Shown: positions 1 to 9,109 of the stretch, piece by piece | How the letters are laid out: every line of letters begins with the position of its first letter | Numbering within the stretch: position 1 is the first letter of the stretch | DNA from: Candidatus Kuenenia hertensis | GTDB taxonomy: Bacteria; Planctomycetota; Brocadiia; Brocadiales; Brocadiaceae | Direction of reading: 5' to 3' | DNA: 64,000 nt | Assembly: GCA_021646465.1 (NCBI GenBank) | Contig: SOET01000007.1 | Coordinates: forward strand, 56,274-120,273 | Position numbers and translations under genes: made by a program | Notes under the pieces: model-generated | What the model was told of the DNA's origin: nothing | Databases searched by the model: none | What the model saw: only the letters and a program-made list of their open reading frames with translations

Positions 1-125
1 TTAAACCATCCTCTACTGTCAGAATGAATCGATAAAACGGGAAAGCCTTTCTTCAACAAAAATTCTGCTTGCGCGTTTTCCTCTTTGATGGTTGAATGGT
101 TTAAGAGTTGAAATTCCTGTATCAT
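1..125 (-). CDS. Possible partial gene running off the left edge
   Basis: Reading leftward from an ATG at 125-123, an open frame of 41 codons continues to the window edge without a stop. Its N-terminus begins MIQEFQLLNHSTIKEENAQ and has a normal soluble-protein composition (charged and hydrophobic residues alternating, KKGFPVLSIHSDSRGWF at the cut end). There is no clear ribosome binding site upstream. I do not recognise the family. If real, it is divergent from the methylmalonyl-CoA operon and shares the 126-253 intergenic region with it. Confidence 0.3.
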   Translation of the reverse strand, partial: MIQEFQLLNHSTIKEENAQAEFLLKKGFPVLSIHSDSRGWF

Positions 126-253
126 TAGGTTGGGCTATCTACCGCAAAAACCCCCTTCATAAAAGAAAACAAGAAAGAGATTGTTAAAAAAAAGATCCTC
201 AACTTGCTGACATTGGAGGTAATTCGTAACAACATAGGAGAAAGGTTGTTTGT

Positions 254-685
254 ATGGATATACAGCAGTGCCGTGGAAGAATATTAATAGGAAAGCCTGG
301 CCTGGATGGCCATGATCGGGGAGCAAAGATTATTGCCCGCAGTCTTCGTGATGATGGATTTGAAGTCATTTACACGGGTATTCGCCGGACGCCTGAAGAA
401 ATTGCGTTAACGGCAATACAGGAAGATGTGGACGTTGTTGGACTTTCTGTCCTCTCCGGAGCGCATAACGAACTTTTTCCCGAAGTGCTGAAGGCACTTC
501 ATCAGGCAAAAGGGGGTGATATACCAGTAATAGGCGGAGGTATCATTCCTGAGGAAGATATTCAACATTTAAAGGAACTGGGAATGTACGAAATATTTAC
601 TTCCGGTACACCGGTACAAACAATCCTGAACACATTCAGAGAGGCCACTGAAAAATACCGCCAAAGAAAACATAAAATAATTTAG
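254..685 (+). CDS. Methylmalonyl-CoA mutase small (B12-binding) subunit
   Basis: The 143-residue protein is a stand-alone cobalamin-binding Rossmann domain of the methylmalonyl-CoA mutase C-terminal type. It shows the base-off/His-on signature DGHDRG at residues 18-23, where His20 would be the lower axial ligand of cobalt. It also has the S-x-L motif within SVLSGAH (65-71) and the GGG loop (94-96) that hold the nucleotide tail. In many bacteria this domain is fused to the catalytic barrel; here it is separate, and the catalytic subunit lies two genes downstream (1728-3383). AAAGG and AGGAG stretches precede the ATG by 8-13 nt. It is the first gene of an operon running to about 5691. The split-subunit assignment is confident; other B12 mutases have the same fold, but the partner's active-site residues favour methylmalonyl-CoA. 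Confidence 0.93.
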   Translation: MDIQQCRGRILIGKPGLDGHDRGAKIIARSLRDDGFEVIYTGIRRTPEEIALTAIQEDVDVVGLSVLSGAHNELFPEVLKALHQAKGGDIPVIGGGIIPEEDIQHLKELGMYEIFTSGTPVQTILNTFREATEKYRQRKHKII

Positions 686-777
686 TGGTAAATTTTAAGA
701 ACAAATAAGCATTGGCAAAAAAACAATCAGGTCTTGTGCAATGCAAAATATATTCAAGAGAGTGCGATTGAAACAGC

Positions 778-1731
778 ATGAATGATATTGATGAAATTGT
801 AAAGGGAATTTATCTAAAGGAACCGCGTGCGATTGGCCGTGCGATTTCAATAATTGAAGATGGCGACCAAAGGGCTGGCGCGCTTCTGAAGCAAATAAAT
901 GCGAAAAACATTCAGGAATCGACGATATTGGGCATTACCGGGCCAATAGGTACAGGAAAGTCAACAATAATTAACCAATTGATTGCCCATTATCGCAAAC
1001 AGGGAAACAGAGTAGGAATTGTGGCAATAGACCCGTCGTCTCCGGTATCCGGAGGCGCCTTTTTGGGGGATCGCATCAGAATGATGAGGCACGCTATGGA
1101 TAAAGATGTGGTGGTACGTTCGATGGCAACCAGAGGAAAGCAAGGAGGATTATGTGCCGCCGCCGCTGCTGCTGTCAGGATAATGATCTGTTCGGGGTGT
1201 GATCCTGTCATCATAGAGACAGTAGGAGTTGGGCAGGCTGAGATCGATGTAGTAAGACTTGCGGATATTACAATACTGGTGTTAGCCCCTGGTGTTGGCG
1301 ACGAGATACAGATGATGAAAGCCGGTATTATAGAAATAGCAGATATCGTGGTAGTAAATAAAGCAGAGTGCCCGGGGGCAGACTCCCTGTTTATGGAACT
1401 GGAGAACGTGCTCCATCAGAGAAATTGCACTGTCTGTCGTGTTATTGCCAGGGAGGCATACGGAATAGAAAAGCTTGCAGTTTTCATTGGTGTTATCGAC
1501 AAGGAACGCCGCAAAAGCGGGCAATTTACAAATAAACGAAAACAAACAAGAGAAACCGAAATAATAGATTATGCCATTGAGATGATGCGTGATGAACTCA
1601 GAAGGCGCTTAAAAGAATACCCGGGAAATTATACCGGAGACCCGCGCACAATTGCCCGTAAGTTAATTGACGACATTTGCATAGCCGAATTAGATACATC
1701 AAAAAGAAACTGCCCGGAGGTGTTTTTATGA
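778..1731 (+). CDS. meaB: MeaB/ArgK-family G-protein chaperone of methylmalonyl-CoA mutase
   Basis: This SIMIBI-class GTPase loads and protects the B12 cofactor of methylmalonyl-CoA mutase. The P-loop GPIGTGKST is at residues 55-63. The switch region [18 protein letters not shown] lies around 85-102 and ETVGVGQ at 147-153. The guanine-specificity motif reads NKAE (194-197) instead of the usual NKxD, a conservative change worth noting. The length of 317 is typical. The gene sits between the two mutase subunit genes and its stop overlaps the large-subunit start in an ATGA arrangement (1728-1731), suggesting translational coupling. The upstream ribosome binding site is weak (GAGAG-like). The older name, LAO/AO transport ATPase, is a misnomer for this family. 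Confidence 0.94.
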   Translation: MNDIDEIVKGIYLKEPRAIGRAISIIEDGDQRAGALLKQINAKNIQESTILGITGPIGTGKSTIINQLIAHYRKQGNRVGIVAIDPSSPVSGGAFLGDRIRMMRHAMDKDVVVRSMATRGKQGGLCAAAAAAVRIMICSGCDPVIIETVGVGQAEIDVVRLADITILVLAPGVGDEIQMMKAGIIEIADIVVVNKAECPGADSLFMELENVLHQRNCTVCRVIAREAYGIEKLAVFIGVIDKERRKSGQFTNKRKQTRETEIIDYAIEMMRDELRRRLKEYPGNYTGDPRTIARKLIDDICIAELDTSKRNCPEVFL

Positions 1732-3383
1732 ATAAGCATCCTGCATTTGTTGAATGGAAGGAAACGGTACTCAAAAAAACATTGGAACGATTTCCTGAAA
1801 GACAGAAAGAATTTAAAACTGATTCCGGTTTTCCCGCGGAACGTTTAGCGTTGCCAGAGGAGATTGATGACAAATACCTTTTGAAAATAGGTTTTCCCGG
1901 ACAGTATCCGTTTACACGAGGCGTACAACCTACGATGTACCGTGGTCGTCTCTGGACGATGAGGCAGTATGCCGGATTCTCCTCCGCTGAAGAGTCCAAC
2001 AAAAGATACCGTTATCTGCTGGAACAGGGAACAACCGGACTTTCCGTGGCATTCGACCTGCCGACACAGATTGGCTATGATTCCGATCATAAAATAAGCC
2101 GGGGGGAGGTAGGAAGGGTTGGGGCTGCAATAGATACATTTGCCGATATGGAAGCGCTTTTTAACGGCATTCCGCTGGATAAGGTCTCTACCTCCATGAC
2201 GATCAATTCTCCCACGGCAATACTGCTTGCCATGTATGTTGTGGTGGCGGAAAGACAGGGGATAAAGCCTGCACAGTTGGCCGGAACTGTGCAAAATGAC
2301 ATACTTAAAGAGTACATTGCCCGCGGGACATATATTTTCCCGCCGCATCCGAGCATACGTCTGATGACAGACATTATAGAATGGTGCAGCAGGGAAATGC
2401 CGCAATTTAACACGATTTCCGTTTCCGGTTATCATATAAGAGAAGCAGGTTCTACGGCGGTACAGGAAATTGCTTTTACCTTCGCTAATGCCTGCACTTA
2501 TGTGGAGGCGGCAATTTGCGCAGGACTGGATGTTGACGTATTTGCCCCGCGCATGACGTTTTTCTTTAATGCGTCATCTGATTTTCTGGAAGAGATAGCG
2601 AAATTCAGAGCTGCCCGGCGACTTTGGGCAAGATTGATGAAGGAACGATTCAAGGCAAAAGATCCTGCTTCCCTGAAACTTCGGTTTCATACGCAAACTG
2701 CCGGTTATACACTGACAGCGCAGCAGGTTGACAACAATATTGTCCGGGTAACACTGCAGGCCCTTGCTGCCGTGCTCGGGGGAACGCAATCTTTACACAC
2801 AAATTCCCGCGATGAGGCTCTTACACTTCCCCTGGAAGACTCTGTTCGGACAGCTTTGCGTACACAACAGATCATAGCATACGAGTCCGGGGTATGTAAT
2901 ACCGTTGACCCCCTCGCCGGATCGTACTACATTGAAAATCTGACGGACAGAATGGAGCAGGAAATTTCCGCCCTGATTGACAGAATTGATGCTGCCGGAG
3001 GCATGATCGCAGCAATTGAGTCAGGTAGTGTTCAGCGTCAAATCGAAGAATCCTCATACACGTACCAGCAGCAGATAGAAAACGGTGAACGAATTGTTAT
3101 CGGACAAAACAAATTTCAGGAAACGAAAGAAGTATCCCCACCCGTTTTTCAAATTAATAAATTTATTGAAGAAAACCAGGTAATGAAATTGTTGAAAATA
3201 CGCGCCGAACGAGATAATCAAAAGGTTAGGAAGTCATTGGCACACCTTGAAGAGGCCGTCCGGGGAAAAGAGAATGTAATGCCTCACGTTATTGAAGCAG
3301 TGCGCTGTTATGCAACATTGGGTGAAATCTGTGACGTCCTGCGTAAAGTATTTGGCGTTTATGAGGAAACAAAAGGATACTAA
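1728..3383 (+). CDS. Methylmalonyl-CoA mutase large (catalytic) subunit
   Basis: This 551-residue TIM-barrel subunit isomerises (R)-methylmalonyl-CoA and succinyl-CoA by adenosylcobalamin radical chemistry. Residues that separate methylmalonyl-CoA from isobutyryl-CoA mutases are of the methylmalonyl type: Tyr81 in RQYAGF (Tyr89 in the Propionibacterium enzyme) and Arg199 in ARGTYIFPP (Arg207 there). The catalytic His236 lies in [10 protein letters not shown]. The protein ends after the barrel and linker without a B12 domain, which is supplied by the 254-685 gene. The ATG at 1728 was chosen because GGAGG (1716-1720) precedes it and it overlaps the meaB stop. A longer in-frame opening from 1677 lies inside meaB and is rejected. 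Substrate inferred from aligned family residues recalled from knowledge, not computed. Confidence 0.95.
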   Translation: MNKHPAFVEWKETVLKKTLERFPERQKEFKTDSGFPAERLALPEEIDDKYLLKIGFPGQYPFTRGVQPTMYRGRLWTMRQYAGFSSAEESNKRYRYLLEQGTTGLSVAFDLPTQIGYDSDHKISRGEVGRVGAAIDTFADMEALFNGIPLDKVSTSMTINSPTAILLAMYVVVAERQGIKPAQLAGTVQNDILKEYIARGTYIFPPHPSIRLMTDIIEWCSREMPQFNTISVSGYHIREAGSTAVQEIAFTFANACTYVEAAICAGLDVDVFAPRMTFFFNASSDFLEEIAKFRAARRLWARLMKERFKAKDPASLKLRFHTQTAGYTLTAQQVDNNIVRVTLQALAAVLGGTQSLHTNSRDEALTLPLEDSVRTALRTQQIIAYESGVCNTVDPLAGSYYIENLTDRMEQEISALIDRIDAAGGMIAAIESGSVQRQIEESSYTYQQQIENGERIVIGQNKFQETKEVSPPVFQINKFIEENQVMKLLKIRAERDNQKVRKSLAHLEEAVRGKENVMPHVIEAVRCYATLGEICDVLRKVFGVYEETKGY

Positions 3384-3387
3384 AAAT

Positions 3388-3810
3388 ATGATACAAAAAA
3401 TTGACCATCTGGGAATTGCAGTGCGGTCACTTGACGAGGCAGTTCAATATTATGAACAAGCCCTTGGATTAAAATGCAGTGGTAAGGAGGAAGTACCTTT
3501 ACAAAAGGTAAAGATCGCCTTTTTTCAGATAGGTGACGTTCGCCTTGAACTTCTCGAACCTTCTTCTGCCGACAGCCCTGTCGCGCAATTTCTCGAAAAA
3601 CATGGAGAAGGTGTACACCATGTTGCATTTTCTACAGACAACATTGAAGAACAATTGTCAAAGGCGAAAAATGCGGGTTGCCGCCTGATTCATGAGGTAC
3701 CCATAAAAGGATCGGGCGGCATGCAGGTGGCCTTTCTCCACCCAAAATCTACCCACGGGGTACTTACAGAATTTTGCTCGATGGAAAACGAGCAGAAAAA
3801 ACATGATTGA
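3388..3810 (+). CDS. mce: Methylmalonyl-CoA epimerase
   Basis: This 140-residue vicinal-oxygen-chelate (glyoxalase-fold) protein is built of two beta-alpha-beta-beta-beta modules. It interconverts (S)- and (R)-methylmalonyl-CoA, linking the carboxyltransferase product to the mutase substrate. The opening IDHLGIAVRSLDEA is characteristic, with His7 as a likely metal ligand. GEGVHHVAF (73-81) supplies the second His and the closing HGVLTEF supplies Glu128. The start is the ATG at 3388, four nucleotides after the mutase stop; a longer frame from 3292 would read through the mutase 3' end. Position between mutase and carboxyltransferase genes supports the call over other glyoxalase-family functions. 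Confidence 0.95.
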   Translation: MIQKIDHLGIAVRSLDEAVQYYEQALGLKCSGKEEVPLQKVKIAFFQIGDVRLELLEPSSADSPVAQFLEKHGEGVHHVAFSTDNIEEQLSKAKNAGCRLIHEVPIKGSGGMQVAFLHPKSTHGVLTEFCSMENEQKKHD

Positions 3811-3833
3811 TCAGTGATTAATTTCATCTGCCT

Positions 3834-5384
3834 ATGACCATTTCACAAAAGCTTATTGAAGAACTGGAAAAGCGAAAAAACCAAATCCTTACGTACGGGG
3901 CAGATAAAGCAAGCGCGAGGCACGAACAAGGCTTGATGACAGCTCGGGAACGCCTTGTCAAACTTTTCGATCCAAATACTTTCCAGGAAACAGGAATGCA
4001 TGCGCAACATGCCTGCCACGATTTCGGCATGGAAAAGAAAAACCTTCCTTGCGATGGCGTAATGACGGGAATCGGGCAGATTGCCGGAAAACCCGTTGCC
4101 GCTTTTAGCCAGGATTTTATGGTAAGCGGCGGATCATTGGGAAGGATTCATGCCAGAAAAATATGTGATCTTATGGACTATGCCATAAAAACAGGCATAC
4201 CGGTAATAGGTTTTAACGACTCGGGTGGTGCGAGAATCCAGGAGGGGGTAGACTCATTATCGGGATACGGGCAGGTATTTTACAAAAATGTAATGCTGTC
4301 CGGTGTGGTTCCGCAAATAGCCGTTATTGCAGGGCCTTGTGCCGGAGGTGCGTCATACTCCCCTGCACTCATGGATTTTATCATTATGACCAGACAAAAT
4401 TCCTACATGTTTATTTGCGGACCGGATGTTATCCGTTCTGTTACCGGAAACGATGCAACAATGGACGAAATAGGGAACACCACAGTTCATGCCACGTTGA
4501 GTGGCAATATCCACTTTGTTGCAGAAAACGATGAACATGCCATTGAAATTGTTCGCCAGTTGCTTTCCTATTTTCCCTCCAATAATCTTTTGGACCCGCC
4601 TCACCGGCCAACACAAAACATTTCTCTCGATAAAGATGAGGGTATGAACGAACTCGTTCCCGCAGACAACAGGGAACCGATGAATGTGCTGGAGGTTATT
4701 AAAAAGCTCGTGGATAATGATTCATTCCTGGAAGTACAGAAAGAGTGGGCAAAAAATATTGTTATCGGATTTGCGAGAATTGAAGGAATCGTTGTGGGGC
4801 TGGTTGCAAATCAATCAATAGTAAAGGCGGGAACCCTTGATATTGACGCGTCGGATAAGGCAAGCCGGTTTATCCGTTTCTGCGACATATTTAATATACC
4901 ATTGGTAACGTTAGTTGATGTGCCCGGTTTTTTGCCGGGAGTGGAGGAGGAGCAGGGAGGTATTATCCGGCATGGGGCAAAAATGTTGTATGCGTACGCT
5001 GAAGCAACCGTTCCCAAAATTACCGTAATTCTTCGCAAGGCATACGGAGGAGCCTATCTCGCAATGTGCAGCAGTGATATGGGGGCAGATGTTGTCTTTG
5101 CCTGGCCCACTGCGGAAATAGCCGTTATGGGCGCCGAAGGGGCGGTCAAAATTCTCTACCGCCATGAACTTAAAAACGCCGAAGATTCAAAAGCCGCAGA
5201 GTCAAAACTGATTTCAGAATATCATCAACGATTCGCCTCTCCCTATCAGGCGGCTGCCAATGCGTTGATTTCCGACGTCATAGAACCATCGTTTACACGA
5301 TACAAAGTGGCGATTGCGCTACACAACACTCTTTCAAAACGTGCAACACTCCCCCCAAAGAAACACGGGAATATGCCATTGTGA
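3834..5384 (+). CDS. Carboxyltransferase subunit of propionyl-CoA carboxylase / methylmalonyl-CoA decarboxylase
   Basis: This 516-residue biotin-dependent carboxyltransferase moves CO2 between carboxybiotin and propionyl-CoA/methylmalonyl-CoA. It has the paired crotonase-like halves of the PccB/MmdA family. NDSGGARIQEG (128-138) and GPCAGGASY (167-175) form the N-terminal oxyanion site. LVDVPGFLPG (about 357-366) and AYGGAY (403-408) form the C-terminal one. No biotin carboxylase, biotin carrier or membrane sodium-pump subunit is nearby, so carboxylase and decarboxylase directions cannot be told apart from this window. The ATG at 3834 follows the epimerase stop by 23 nt with a weak ribosome binding site. 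It completes the route between succinyl-CoA and propionyl-CoA. Confidence 0.93.
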   Translation: MTISQKLIEELEKRKNQILTYGADKASARHEQGLMTARERLVKLFDPNTFQETGMHAQHACHDFGMEKKNLPCDGVMTGIGQIAGKPVAAFSQDFMVSGGSLGRIHARKICDLMDYAIKTGIPVIGFNDSGGARIQEGVDSLSGYGQVFYKNVMLSGVVPQIAVIAGPCAGGASYSPALMDFIIMTRQNSYMFICGPDVIRSVTGNDATMDEIGNTTVHATLSGNIHFVAENDEHAIEIVRQLLSYFPSNNLLDPPHRPTQNISLDKDEGMNELVPADNREPMNVLEVIKKLVDNDSFLEVQKEWAKNIVIGFARIEGIVVGLVANQSIVKAGTLDIDASDKASRFIRFCDIFNIPLVTLVDVPGFLPGVEEEQGGIIRHGAKMLYAYAEATVPKITVILRKAYGGAYLAMCSSDMGADVVFAWPTAEIAVMGAEGAVKILYRHELKNAEDSKAAESKLISEYHQRFASPYQAAANALISDVIEPSFTRYKVAIALHNTLSKRATLPPKKHGNMPL

Positions 5385-5433
5385 TAGCAGTGAATATTAA
5401 AATGCAGATATCTTACAAAGAGGAGATATATAA

Positions 5434-5691
5434 ATGACATATAAATTATTTGAAGAAGTCGTTTTGTTAAAAGATATTCCTGAAAAAAAATTAAAGAAAG
5501 GGGACGTTGCCACTATTATTGAGCATCACCCTGTTTCTAAGGGTGAAGACGGATATTCATTAGAAGTGTTTAATGCGCTTGGAGACACAATAGCAGTGAT
5601 AATTGTACCTGAGTCTGCAATTGAACCCTTAACAGAGAATGAGATTTTTAGTATTCGTTCATTAGTGGCAGAGGGAAAAGAACAGAAGTAG
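5434..5691 (+). CDS. DUF4926 domain protein
   Basis: This 85-residue protein has the pattern of the DUF4926 family: an opening LFEEVVLLKDIPEKKLKKGD, then a small beta-barrel-like stretch (DVATIIEHH, YSLEVFNALGDTIAVIIV) ending with ESAIEPL. Family members are small, of unknown function, and often found near toxin-antitoxin or repeat-rich loci. The AGAGGAG box at about 5419-5425 is well spaced from the ATG. It follows the carboxyltransferase gene by 49 nt and may be a passenger at the operon's end; a transposable element begins 23 nt after its stop. No role in propionate metabolism is implied by its sequence. Confidence 0.75.
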   Translation: MTYKLFEEVVLLKDIPEKKLKKGDVATIIEHHPVSKGEDGYSLEVFNALGDTIAVIIVPESAIEPLTENEIFSIRSLVAEGKEQK

Positions 5692-5714
5692 GCGGTTGCA
5701 CCTCAATTAAAAAC

Positions 5715-5873
5715 GGGAGCATTCCCGATTTTTTGTAACTCTTTACATATATGCCAGTGACGGCCTCTTATTGTATCGCAAGCATCCTGCTTGTGATATT
5801 TCTAACTCAAGCTAGAAGCTTGAGTTACTATTAGCCCCTAATTGTGTTTTTACAAAAAATCGGGAATGCTCCC
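5715..5873. mobile_element. Miniature inverted-repeat element, complete copy with target duplication
   Basis: A 159-bp element bounded by 24-bp terminal inverted repeats: the left end begins GGGAGCATTCCCGATTTTTT (5715-5738) and its exact complement ends at 5873 (5850-5873). The element is flanked by the identical 9-mer ATTAAAAAC at 5706-5714 and 5874-5882, the footprint of a transposition event. Internally it holds two further hairpins (CAAGCATCCTGCTTG, and a CTCAAGCTAGAAGCTTGAG core). It has no coding capacity, so it would need a transposase in trans. Related copies lie at 14238-14351 and 62262-62410, with ends alone near 62840 and 62967. Its hairpins may also serve as a transcription end for the preceding operon. 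Confidence 0.85.
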
Positions 5874-5882
5874 ATTAAAAAC

Positions 5883-6037
5883 TAACGAATTTTTCTAAAT
5901 TTGCCATAATAGTTTCCATGATTCGAAACTCTCCCACTTTATTATAAGTACCCCTTAACCGTTTGTCTATTTTATCTTTATCGGATCTTCTTAAAGAATG
6001 TCCTTTATGTCGTTAACGAAGGTTTCAGGTTCATGCT
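5883..6037. other. Short gene-free stretch between convergent units
   Basis: Together with the mobile element this makes a 346-base gap between the rightward DUF4926 gene and the leftward rfbD gene. Outside the element I see only AT-rich sequence with no open frame, RNA gene or clear terminator. Confidence 0.5.
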
Positions 6038-6904
6038 TTAATGGATCACGTAATTTTTCAGATACTCTTCCAGTGCTTCCTGCCAGGGCCTCATTTTGTA
6101 TCCGCTCATCTGCACAAACTTTGTACAATCCAATGAGGAGTTTTGCGGTACTGCCGCAGCACGTTCAAAATCTTTTGCCTTTATGGGATGGAGAGATACC
6201 TGATTGTTTGTTAATTCAAAAATTTTCTTTGCCCATTCATACCATGAGCAGAAGCCGTCATTTGCAATGTGATAAATACCGCGAAGGTCAAGCGAAAAAA
6301 TATACCAGATTGCAGGGACGATATCAGCAGCATAGGTAGGACTCCCGAATTGGTCTGTTACAACGGATACGGAACGCTTTTCTGCTCCAAGAGCGAGTAT
6401 TTTTGTTACAAAATTACTTCTATGTACCCCATAGAGCCGTGATATTCTTACAATGGCATAATTGCCGTTTATTTCCTGCACTGCCGATTCTCCGGCAAGT
6501 TTTGATTTGCCATATACCGAGAGGGGGTGAGTTTGGTCTGTCTCAATGTACGGAGTATTTTTCATGCCATCAAAAACATAATCAGTACTAATATGGATAA
6601 CCTTGGCATTAATGTTTTTTCCTGCCTGTGCAACATTTTTTGCCCCGTCGGCATTAACGGAATATGCCTTGTCAGTATTAGTTTCACAAGCATCAACATC
6701 TGTAAATGCAGCGCCATTAATTATTACATCAGGCATATGCCGGGTAATTATTTCAGAAGTGTTTGAGGCATTGGTAATTTCTATTTGGGTATGAGGAGCG
6801 GTAATGACGGTAAAATTTTGCTTTTCCCTCCTGGCAAGGAGTGGTAACTGATTTGCCAGTTCCCGGCCAAGCATCCCGTCAGATCCAATAATAAGTATTT
6901 TCAT
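6038..6904 (-). CDS. rfbD: dTDP-4-dehydrorhamnose reductase
   Basis: This 288-residue extended short-chain dehydrogenase catalyses the last step of dTDP-L-rhamnose synthesis, the NAD(P)H reduction of dTDP-4-keto-L-rhamnose, for surface polysaccharide. The nucleotide-binding loop IGSDGMLG is at residues 6-13. STDYVFDG (106-113) precedes the catalytic YGKSK (131-135), and the middle region PISVYGKSKLAGE-like order is typical of RmlD. Its start overlaps the stop of the upstream exporter gene by four bases (ATGA at 6901-6904), so the two are co-transcribed. The other rhamnose genes (rfbA, B, C) are not in the window. Related reductases with this motif set exist, so the exact sugar is inferred. 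Confidence 0.88.
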   Translation of the reverse strand: MKILIIGSDGMLGRELANQLPLLARREKQNFTVITAPHTQIEITNASNTSEIITRHMPDVIINGAAFTDVDACETNTDKAYSVNADGAKNVAQAGKNINAKVIHISTDYVFDGMKNTPYIETDQTHPLSVYGKSKLAGESAVQEINGNYAIVRISRLYGVHRSNFVTKILALGAEKRSVSVVTDQFGSPTYAADIVPAIWYIFSLDLRGIYHIANDGFCSWYEWAKKIFELTNNQVSLHPIKAKDFERAAAVPQNSSLDCTKFVQMSGYKMRPWQEALEEYLKNYVIH

Positions 6905-8790
6905 ATATGGAGTGTATTTAAGTGCAACTGGTAAACACGTTTGTATTCCCCGTTATCGTGTATGAGGGATTCGTGGCTGCCTGTTTCAACGATTTTGCCT
7001 TGTTTCATTACAATGATTCTATCGCAATGCTGAATGGTGGAAAGCCGGTGGGCGACAATGATAGTGGTTTTTCCGGCAATGAGATTATTCAGGGCGTCCT
7101 GCACTAATTTTTCCGATTCATAATCAAGGGAGGACGTTGCTTCGTCTAATAAGAGAATCGGGGCGTTTTTCAGAATGGCGCGTGCAATTGCTATTCGTTG
7201 TCGCTGTCCTCCGGATAATTTTACCCCCATTTCTCCTACGACAGTATTATATTTTTCCGGAAGGGTTATGATAAATTCATGAATGTTAGCAGCTTTTGCG
7301 GCATTTTCAATATCTTCCATTCTCGCGTTTGGCCTGCCGTAAAGGATATTTTCATACAGACTCCGGTTAAACAAAAATGTCTGCTGAGTAACCAGCGCCA
7401 TGTTTGAGAGAAGTGAATCCCGTTTTATCTGGCGGAGGTCTATACCGTCAATGGTAATGGAACCTTCGGACGGATCGTAAAAACGGGGAATGAGATTCAC
7501 GAGGGTCGATTTTCCCGCACCGCTTTCTCCCACGATAGCGATTACCTCTCCCTTTTGAATATTCAGACACACATTTTTCAGCACGCGTTCGCTTTTCCCC
7601 TCGTAGGAAAAACTCACGTTATGAAATGAAATACCTTCTTCTATTTTTAGAGATACGGCGTCCGGCGCATCTTTTAAGTTGGATTCTATGTTGAATAATT
7701 CAAACACCCGGTTCGCGCCGGAAAGGGATTCCTGCAAACCCGTATAACTCTTTGCTATTTTTTTTACCGAAGTGATTACCATAAAACCAATTGCTGTAAT
7801 AAATCCCCCAAGTTCTCCCGGAGTAATTTTTTGGGACATGATTACGTAACCACCCAATATAATCATTACGGCAAGTCCTACCGCATAAATAAATTCATTG
7901 ATGCTGCTGTTTAATGATTTTGCCTGTACCATTTTTAACGTTCTGTCAAGGAAGCGTTTTCCGATAAAATGAATTTCCCGGCGTTCTTCATCTTCCATTC
8001 TGAATGATTTTACGATCCTGATACCGGCAAAAATCTCACGAAATGCGTCAGTGAGTTCAGAAAGGTGACGCAAACTTCCTTTTCCGTGTCTTTTAATCTT
8101 TTTGCCGATTAAAACCGCCGGGACGAAAACTAACGGAAAAATAATTAAAGAAAACAAAGACAATTGCCAGCTAAAGTAAAATGCCAGGAAAAGTCCGCAA
8201 ATCAATTTCATGGGCAAAAACAACACTTCATCAAAGAGCACCTTGAGTCCGGCCTGTGTAACAGAAATATCGTTTGTCAGTCTCGAAAGGAGATCGCCGC
8301 TCTTATTGTTCTCAAAGAAACTCAGCGGTTGAGGCAGTAAGTGGTCACAAACTTTATTTCGAATATCCACAACAACTGCCCATCGTATTAAATTTCTGTA
8401 ATATTCCTGAAAATAGCTGGTGAAAAATATAATCGGAGCGAGAATTGCCATTACGATACCAATGCTTGTGAATGAACGTGTCATTCGTTCCCGCAATTTT
8501 CCGATAAACGAAAATTTGTTAAGGGTAGTTTTTTTAAATTCGCTGAGAAGTGACGAAGTATTTTTTTTGTGGGCGGGGTTGGTGTCTATATCGATACGAG
8601 GCAGTTCTGTGGCTGTTGTTAATTCTCCGGAGACTAACTTGTCTATAACAGGTTTAATTAGCGAGATTTGAATACCATTTGCCGCTGTATAAAGCACCAT
8701 GCAGCCAATGGCAAGTGCGAGTTGCTTCCAGTAGGGTTTCGCAAAGGAAAGCAGTTTTCTGCATTCGGTAAGAAACGAACTATTTTTCAT
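6901..8790 (-). CDS. msbA: MsbA-like ABC exporter (lipid A / glycolipid flippase)
   Basis: A 629-residue half-transporter with an N-terminal six-helix membrane domain and a C-terminal ATPase. Walker A GESGAGKST is at about 420-428, the signature LSGGQRQRIAIARA at about 524-537, then Walker B ILLLDEATSSLD. The order and length match MsbA-type exporters that flip lipid A or related lipids across the inner membrane. An insert of about 55 polar residues (roughly 52-105) separates the first two membrane helices, longer than in E. coli MsbA. The ATG at 8790 (MKNSSFL) is preferred over a TTG eight codons upstream. It is translationally coupled to rfbD, suggesting envelope polysaccharide or lipid export. 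The actual lipid cannot be read from sequence. Confidence 0.85.
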   Translation of the reverse strand: MKNSSFLTECRKLLSFAKPYWKQLALAIGCMVLYTAANGIQISLIKPVIDKLVSGELTTATELPRIDIDTNPAHKKNTSSLLSEFKKTTLNKFSFIGKLRERMTRSFTSIGIVMAILAPIIFFTSYFQEYYRNLIRWAVVVDIRNKVCDHLLPQPLSFFENNKSGDLLSRLTNDISVTQAGLKVLFDEVLFLPMKLICGLFLAFYFSWQLSLFSLIIFPLVFVPAVLIGKKIKRHGKGSLRHLSELTDAFREIFAGIRIVKSFRMEDEERREIHFIGKRFLDRTLKMVQAKSLNSSINEFIYAVGLAVMIILGGYVIMSQKITPGELGGFITAIGFMVITSVKKIAKSYTGLQESLSGANRVFELFNIESNLKDAPDAVSLKIEEGISFHNVSFSYEGKSERVLKNVCLNIQKGEVIAIVGESGAGKSTLVNLIPRFYDPSEGSITIDGIDLRQIKRDSLLSNMALVTQQTFLFNRSLYENILYGRPNARMEDIENAAKAANIHEFIITLPEKYNTVVGEMGVKLSGGQRQRIAIARAILKNAPILLLDEATSSLDYESEKLVQDALNNLIAGKTTIIVAHRLSTIQHCDRIIVMKQGKIVETGSHESLIHDNGEYKRVYQLHLNTLHI

Positions 8791-9109
8791 TTTAGAACCA
8801 TGTGCTGAGTGCAAAAATATTAATAAACGATTTGTATGGTGAGATTCGTATAAATTTTGTCTATATACACTTGTGATATGAAAAATTCATAAGAAGAGAA
8901 ATGTTATCACATCACAAGATGCTTTTCAATAAAAAGATTATGACCCGGAAATGCAGAGGAAGGATAGCCGTGTGATAATAAATACTGCAAAGGGATATTA
9001 TTCGATTGCAGAATTTTAATAATAGTGTTATATTCGTTTGGTTTTATGGAATTGTTTTAAGGGATTCATTTATAATTTTTATGACAGTTTAAAATTTAGC
9101 AAAGTATAT
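8791..9109. other. Divergent intergenic region
   Basis: This is 319 bases between the leftward exporter gene and rightward recJ, so it should contain promoters for both. It is AT-rich, with several TATA-like hexamers (for example TATATACAC near 8872), but no box pair convincing enough to call. No RNA gene is recognised. Confidence 0.4.

Noticed and set aside
4337..4534. Open frames inside the carboxyltransferase and other large genes
   Set aside because: They are shadows of well-supported genes in other frames with no independent support.
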